From: Miniphocaeibacter massiliensis
Lineage (GTDB): Bacteria > Bacillota > Clostridia > Tissierellales > Peptoniphilaceae
Reading direction: 5' to 3'
Length of the DNA stretch: 64,000 bases
Assembly (NCBI RefSeq): GCF_900232905.1
Contig: NZ_OCTQ01000006.1
Coordinates: forward strand, 1-64,000
Part shown: positions 60,815 to 64,000 of the stretch, piece by piece
Layout: every line of letters starts with the position of its first letter
Position numbering within the stretch: the first letter of the stretch is position 1
Made by a program: the position numbers and the translations under genes
The notes under the pieces: generated by a model
Database searches by the model: none
Seen by the model: the letters and a program-made list of their open reading frames with translations, nothing else
What the model was told of the DNA's origin: nothing

Positions 60815-61108
60815 ATGGTTTTTTTAGCGATTTTAACTGGACTTTTAAGTCTTGGTAATTTTTACATTAATGCAAACTGGAATTTGTCAGAGAGTGCTGT
60901 TTTCTTAACTCTTATTGCTCAAGTTGTGTTAACTATTTTAACTATTTTTGCAGCTTTTGGCTACAAGGGTAGGCGAGAAGTAAATGGATATAAGGGATAT
61001 AAGATTTGGACTTTTAGGTTTGCTATTATTATGGTTTCGGTACTTGGAAACATTTGTGTTTTAGCGACTATAGGTCTAAACAAGTTTGGTATTATTAATA
61101 TGTTTTAA
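60815..61108 (+). CDS. Small membrane protein (97 aa, 3 TM)
   Basis: Three hydrophobic segments with a basic loop YKGRREVNGYKGYK. AGGAGGAAG before ATG. Not a typical phage head gene; probably cargo after the portal gene. Confidence 0.58.
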   Translation: MVFLAILTGLLSLGNFYINANWNLSESAVFLTLIAQVVLTILTIFAAFGYKGRREVNGYKGYKIWTFRFAIIMVSVLGNICVLATIGLNKFGIINMF

Positions 61109-61112
61109 AGAA

Positions 61113-61141
61113 GGGTTGGATTTATTTTCCGACCTTTTTTA
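61113..61141 (+). terminator. Terminator
   Basis: GGGTTGGA / TCCGACC stem followed by TTTTTT. Confidence 0.85.
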
Positions 61142-61296
61142 GATATAAGTTAAAGGTTGTTTTAGAATTTAATATGATTTATGAAAAAATACTTTTAAAT
61201 AATAGTATAATTAGGTGCAGCGATGAGGTTAATAAATTATTTTTATGTTAGAATAAGCTGTTGAAGGTTATATTTTAATTTAAGCAGAGGTATTTT

Positions 61297-61785
61297 ATGG
61301 ATATATATAAGGGGTTTTTAACGAAATTATTTAAGAAGATTTTAGTGCTAATTATTGTTGTGTTTTCTTATTTGTATGTTCCGTTTTTTCTTTTTACAGT
61401 AGCAACTATGTTAACTATTTATACTATTTGCAAATATATCTATATAATAAGGAAGGATAATTTAGTAGAGTGTAAGGTTGTTGGCTTGGAAAGTAAAGGT
61501 AGTTTGAGATATGGAAGGCAACATTACGCTTATGTAAAGAGAGAAGGAATCGACAAAGTTGACAAAATTTCTTTTAAGACTAGAAGAGGTGCTGTAAAAT
61601 TTTATAATAACAAAGAGAATTTATTGTATTTTTATGCTGGTAAGAAGAGGGATTCAATTATACCTAAATGTAAAGTTTTAAGTGATATTTTATTTTTGAC
61701 TTTTATTATTATTCCATTACTAATTATTATAATGGTTATTACATTTTCTTATTCTGTAGGTAATATTGAGAAATTATTTTATTAA
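61297..61785 (+). CDS. Membrane protein with DUF3592-like centre (162 aa)
   Basis: Two membrane segments at the start (about 12-48), a soluble middle with VECKVVGLESKGSLRYG, and one or two segments at the end (about 130-155). The plan of TM, small beta domain and TM resembles DUF3592-type proteins. AGAGG site. Its stop codon lies 11 bases before the next start. Confidence 0.55.
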   Translation: MDIYKGFLTKLFKKILVLIIVVFSYLYVPFFLFTVATMLTIYTICKYIYIIRKDNLVECKVVGLESKGSLRYGRQHYAYVKREGIDKVDKISFKTRRGAVKFYNNKENLLYFYAGKKRDSIIPKCKVLSDILFLTFIIIPLLIIIMVITFSYSVGNIEKLFY

Positions 61786-61795
61786 GGGAGTTTTT

Positions 61796-62587
61796 ATGAA
61801 GAAAAGATTGTTATTTTTAATATTTATGATGGTATTTGTGCTTTCTTTTTGTAATAAAGATGCTAAAAAACAAGGTACATCTAATAGTACAGAGTCTAGG
61901 ACTGAATCTTTGGAAAGTTACAAAAGAGAGTATACTGCTGCAAAAAACGACGAACTTTATGCAAAGTTTTTGGAGCTGAAAATAGATGAAATGAGCAAAG
62001 AAGATGTTGATAAAATTTTGGGTGTAAAACCAGAAGAATATGGTTATGATGAAGATACAGTTTATTTTACTTATGAATGGAATATAGATGTAGGATTTAA
62101 GTACGACAAACTCTTTGAAAAGAACAAACTTTACAATCAAATTCAAGGAGAGGATATTTTTTCTAAAAAATTTGATGATTTAAAAGAGGGAATGTCTAAA
62201 GACGAAGTTGATGAAATATTGGGAAGAGAGGGAGAAGGTAGAAATTACAAATGGAGTATTACGGTTTGTTTTGATGCAAATGGAAAATTATTCTATAAAT
62301 CACAAGATGGTTTTCACCAGTATCCTAAAAATGATATTTCGAAAGAAAAGTTTGACAAAGTAGAGATTGGAATGACCAAAGAAGAAGTTGAAGGTATTTT
62401 AGGTGAAGGAGTTCTAGTTATTCAGGATTCTTACAGAGATAGTGAGTTAAAGGATAGTTCACATCATATTAGTAGTGGTTATGACTATTATAGTAATGAC
62501 GGTTCTAAAACTGAAGATAAACTTTACTATGGCCATGTTATTTATGGAGATGGAAAAGTTATAGATGTTAGTAATTTTATGGAATAG
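61796..62587 (+). CDS. Lipoprotein with three SmpA/BLIP-like motifs
   Basis: A 263-residue protein with a lipoprotein-like signal (KKRLLFLIFMMVFVLSFC, Cys 19) and three copies of the SmpA/beta-lactamase-inhibitor-type helix motif: MSKEDVDKILG, EGMSKDEVDEILG, IGMTKEEVEGILG, each followed by beta strands with aromatic residues. ATG 61796 follows AAGGGAG. Such folds bind other proteins at the cell surface; the partner is unknown. Confidence 0.7.
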   Translation: MKKRLLFLIFMMVFVLSFCNKDAKKQGTSNSTESRTESLESYKREYTAAKNDELYAKFLELKIDEMSKEDVDKILGVKPEEYGYDEDTVYFTYEWNIDVGFKYDKLFEKNKLYNQIQGEDIFSKKFDDLKEGMSKDEVDEILGREGEGRNYKWSITVCFDANGKLFYKSQDGFHQYPKNDISKEKFDKVEIGMTKEEVEGILGEGVLVIQDSYRDSELKDSSHHISSGYDYYSNDGSKTEDKLYYGHVIYGDGKVIDVSNFME

Positions 62588-62612
62588 CTACCTTAAAGGG
62601 TAGCTTTTTTTA
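62586..62612 (+). terminator. Terminator
   Basis: AGCTACCTT-AAAG-GGTAGCT with TTTTTTT; the same motif recurs after the 62713 gene. Confidence 0.9.
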
Positions 62613-62712
62613 TGAAAATTATTATTGAATATATATGTGAATTCTAAAGATGAAAATATTTTCCTGATATGTTATATTATAATTGTAGAAAAAATATCGA
62701 GGAGGTTTACAT

Positions 62713-63498
62713 ATGAAGAAGAAATTATTGATTTTAGGATTAATAATGATGATGGCACTTACTGCTTGTGGTGGTAAGAAAGCTACGGATGAAGAAAAAA
62801 AGAAATTAAACGAGTATGCTGAAAAATTAGAGAAGGATGCAGATGGAATTTTTAAGTTTAAGTTTGACGAAGAAAAAGGAACTTTTGATATGATTATTCC
62901 AGAAACTACCCAAATAATTAACTTGGATTCTCTTAGAGAGAATGTTGAAACATATAGTAATCACATTTCAGAGAAGATAGGGGAAGATTTTGAAGTTACC
63001 GTTTATTATGAAGATTTAAAAGATTCTATTATAGTATCTGGAAAAAACGGTAAAATTGAAAAAGATAATACAGAAGACTTCTTTAAAGAACACAAAGATA
63101 GATATAAGCCAAATTCTTATGAAACAGATGATTCTTATTATAAATTTGAAGGTGCAGAAATTTCTAGAGAAAAATATACTGGAGATAAGATAGTGGTATT
63201 GAAGATGACATATAAAAATAAAAGTAATGAAGCCATGAATCCTTGGATTTCTTTTATTACTGACTTAAATGTTGTTCAAGATGATGGTTCTACTGTTGTT
63301 AATTTGCAAGATGCTAGCGGAAGTTTACCTAGTTCTTACGGAGTAAGTGCTTCAGATATTCTTTCTAAAAAAATTAAACCAGGAGCGGAGATAGACCTTA
63401 TTGTAGGATATAAATTATCTGATGATACTTCTGATGTGAAGATTATTGATTTGTGGTCAGAAGGAGATAAGTTTGAAAAAATTTATACAATAAATTAA
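62713..63498 (+). CDS. Lipoprotein with DUF5067-like C-terminal domain
   Basis: A 261-residue lipoprotein (KKKLLILGLIMMMALTAC, Cys 19). The middle part matches in style the lipoproteins at 34724 and 63601 (DGIFKFKFDEEKGTFDMIIP). The last ~120 residues (EISREKYTGDKIVVLKMTYK, then a loop with Ser/Gly, and VGYKLSDDTSDVKIIDLW) have the DUF5067/telokin-like beta-sandwich layout. GAGGAGG before ATG. Confidence 0.7.
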   Translation: MKKKLLILGLIMMMALTACGGKKATDEEKKKLNEYAEKLEKDADGIFKFKFDEEKGTFDMIIPETTQIINLDSLRENVETYSNHISEKIGEDFEVTVYYEDLKDSIIVSGKNGKIEKDNTEDFFKEHKDRYKPNSYETDDSYYKFEGAEISREKYTGDKIVVLKMTYKNKSNEAMNPWISFITDLNVVQDDGSTVVNLQDASGSLPSSYGVSASDILSKKIKPGAEIDLIVGYKLSDDTSDVKIIDLWSEGDKFEKIYTIN

Positions 63499-63503
63499 AT
63501 TTT

Positions 63504-63532
63504 AAGCTACCAATTAAGGTAGCTTTTTTTAT
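63504..63532 (+). terminator. Terminator
   Basis: AAGCTACC-AATTAA-GGTAGCTT with T-run. Confidence 0.9.
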
Positions 63533-63600
63533 ACAATTTTATAGAAATTATATTTGCCTTTTCTGATATAATAGTATTTATTATACAGGAGGGGTTATTT

Positions 63601-64000
63601 TTGAATAGAAAATTTTTAACCTTAGGTTTAATTTTAATAATGAGTTTAACTGCTTGTAGTAGCGGTAAAGATAGTAGTGAGCCTTCAGAAACTTCAAAAA
63701 GTACTGAACAAGTATTAAATAAGGAAAGTGAAATTTCAGAAAATCAGCTAAAGGTTGCTAAGGAGTATTTAAGCGAGTACAGTTCTTCTTCTAATGGTTT
63801 AATTAAGACAAAGTTAGATGAAAAGAACAAGGTTGTTGAAGTTGTTATACAGCGTGTTGCTGCTATAGAAAACCCTGATGATGTAAGAAATGGAATTAAG
63901 AGTATTAGTGAATTTTTCAAAGGTGCTGTTGGTGAAGGTTTTACTATAAGAATGTATTATTTAGACGATTCTAATAGTAATTTAGTTGTGGCTAAAGATG
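63601..64000 (+). CDS. Lipoprotein, related to the 62713 product (partial at right edge)
   Basis: TTG at 63601 stands six bases after GGAGGGG and opens NRKFLTLGLILIMSLTAC with lipid Cys at residue 19, a Ser/Glu linker and the same kind of domain as the first half of the 62713 product. The frame is open to the end of the window (133 codons seen). Third lipoprotein in a row. Confidence 0.7.
   Translation, partial: MNRKFLTLGLILIMSLTACSSGKDSSEPSETSKSTEQVLNKESEISENQLKVAKEYLSEYSSSSNGLIKTKLDEKNKVVEVVIQRVAAIENPDDVRNGIKSISEFFKGAVGEGFTIRMYYLDDSNSNLVVAKD

Noticed and set aside
59137-64000. An intact prophage continuing to the right of the portal gene
   Set aside because: No minor head, scaffold, protease, capsid or tail gene follows; small membrane proteins and lipoproteins fill the rest of the window.

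Overview
The window is very AT-rich, coding-dense DNA of a low-GC Firmicute. Cell-wall-binding type 2 repeats, an LPXTG protein, LXG toxins of the type VII secretion type, an Ala/Gly:cation symporter and many tiny membrane proteins suggest an anaerobic coccus of the Peptoniphilaceae/Parvimonas kind. That placement rests on gene style only and is tentative. No rRNA, intact tRNA, integrase, IS element or CRISPR array is visible. Most of the window is accessory DNA devoted to antagonism between bacteria.

Layout, left part. 1-11.5 kb: one complete LXG toxin gene with its membrane-anchored immunity gene, then three more toxin/immunity cassettes. In those three the toxin frame has lost its start region and carries stops, while every immunity frame is intact. 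11.5-15 kb: a small secreted beta-type protein, three tandem small secreted proteins (one broken) and a membrane protein. A tRNA 3'-end fragment lies at 15.05 kb. 15.6-18.7 kb: a compact RiPP operon made of a 23-residue Cys/Gly-rich precursor, a radical SAM/SPASM maturase and an ABC exporter. 18.8-22.3 kb: a GntR regulator divergent from an M20 hydrolase and an amino-acid symporter, with a perfect palindromic operator. 22.3-29.3 kb: an ECF sigma factor with an anti-sigma-like protein and a secreted protein, a lactococcin-972-type membrane protein/ABC ATPase pair, a lipoprotein and an LPXTG surface protein. 29.5-33.7 kb: an array of tiny paralogous membrane proteins plus one secreted protein, in four transcription units that each begin with the same TGTAAC-N16-TTGTA box.

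Layout, right part. 33.7-39.5 kb: prophage-type early region (ImmA-like protein, lipoprotein, CI/Cro-like pair with three operators, replication initiator, DnaC-like loader, SSB, sigma-like activator). 39.6-46 kb: a cell-wall-binding polymorphic toxin and a run of probable immunity genes, two with the same promoter box. 46-50.4 kb: WYL regulator, UvrA-like ABC protein and a Cof-type phosphatase. The phage order then resumes in pieces: small terminase at 50.6 kb and large terminase plus portal at 57.8-60.7 kb. Between them lie a peptidoglycan-binding/Rv2525c-like protein with a toxin-like C-terminus, three 4-TM proteins, a lipoprotein and a Panacea-type toxin-antitoxin pair. The right edge holds small membrane proteins and lipoproteins. 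No capsid or tail gene is present.

How it may work together (inference): the toxin sets are weapons with linked immunity. The silent LXG cassettes look like a reservoir for exchanging the expressed toxin and immunity as a unit. The ECF-type box may co-ordinate many of the small envelope proteins. The phage remnant appears to be a backbone with cargo inserted between its modules.
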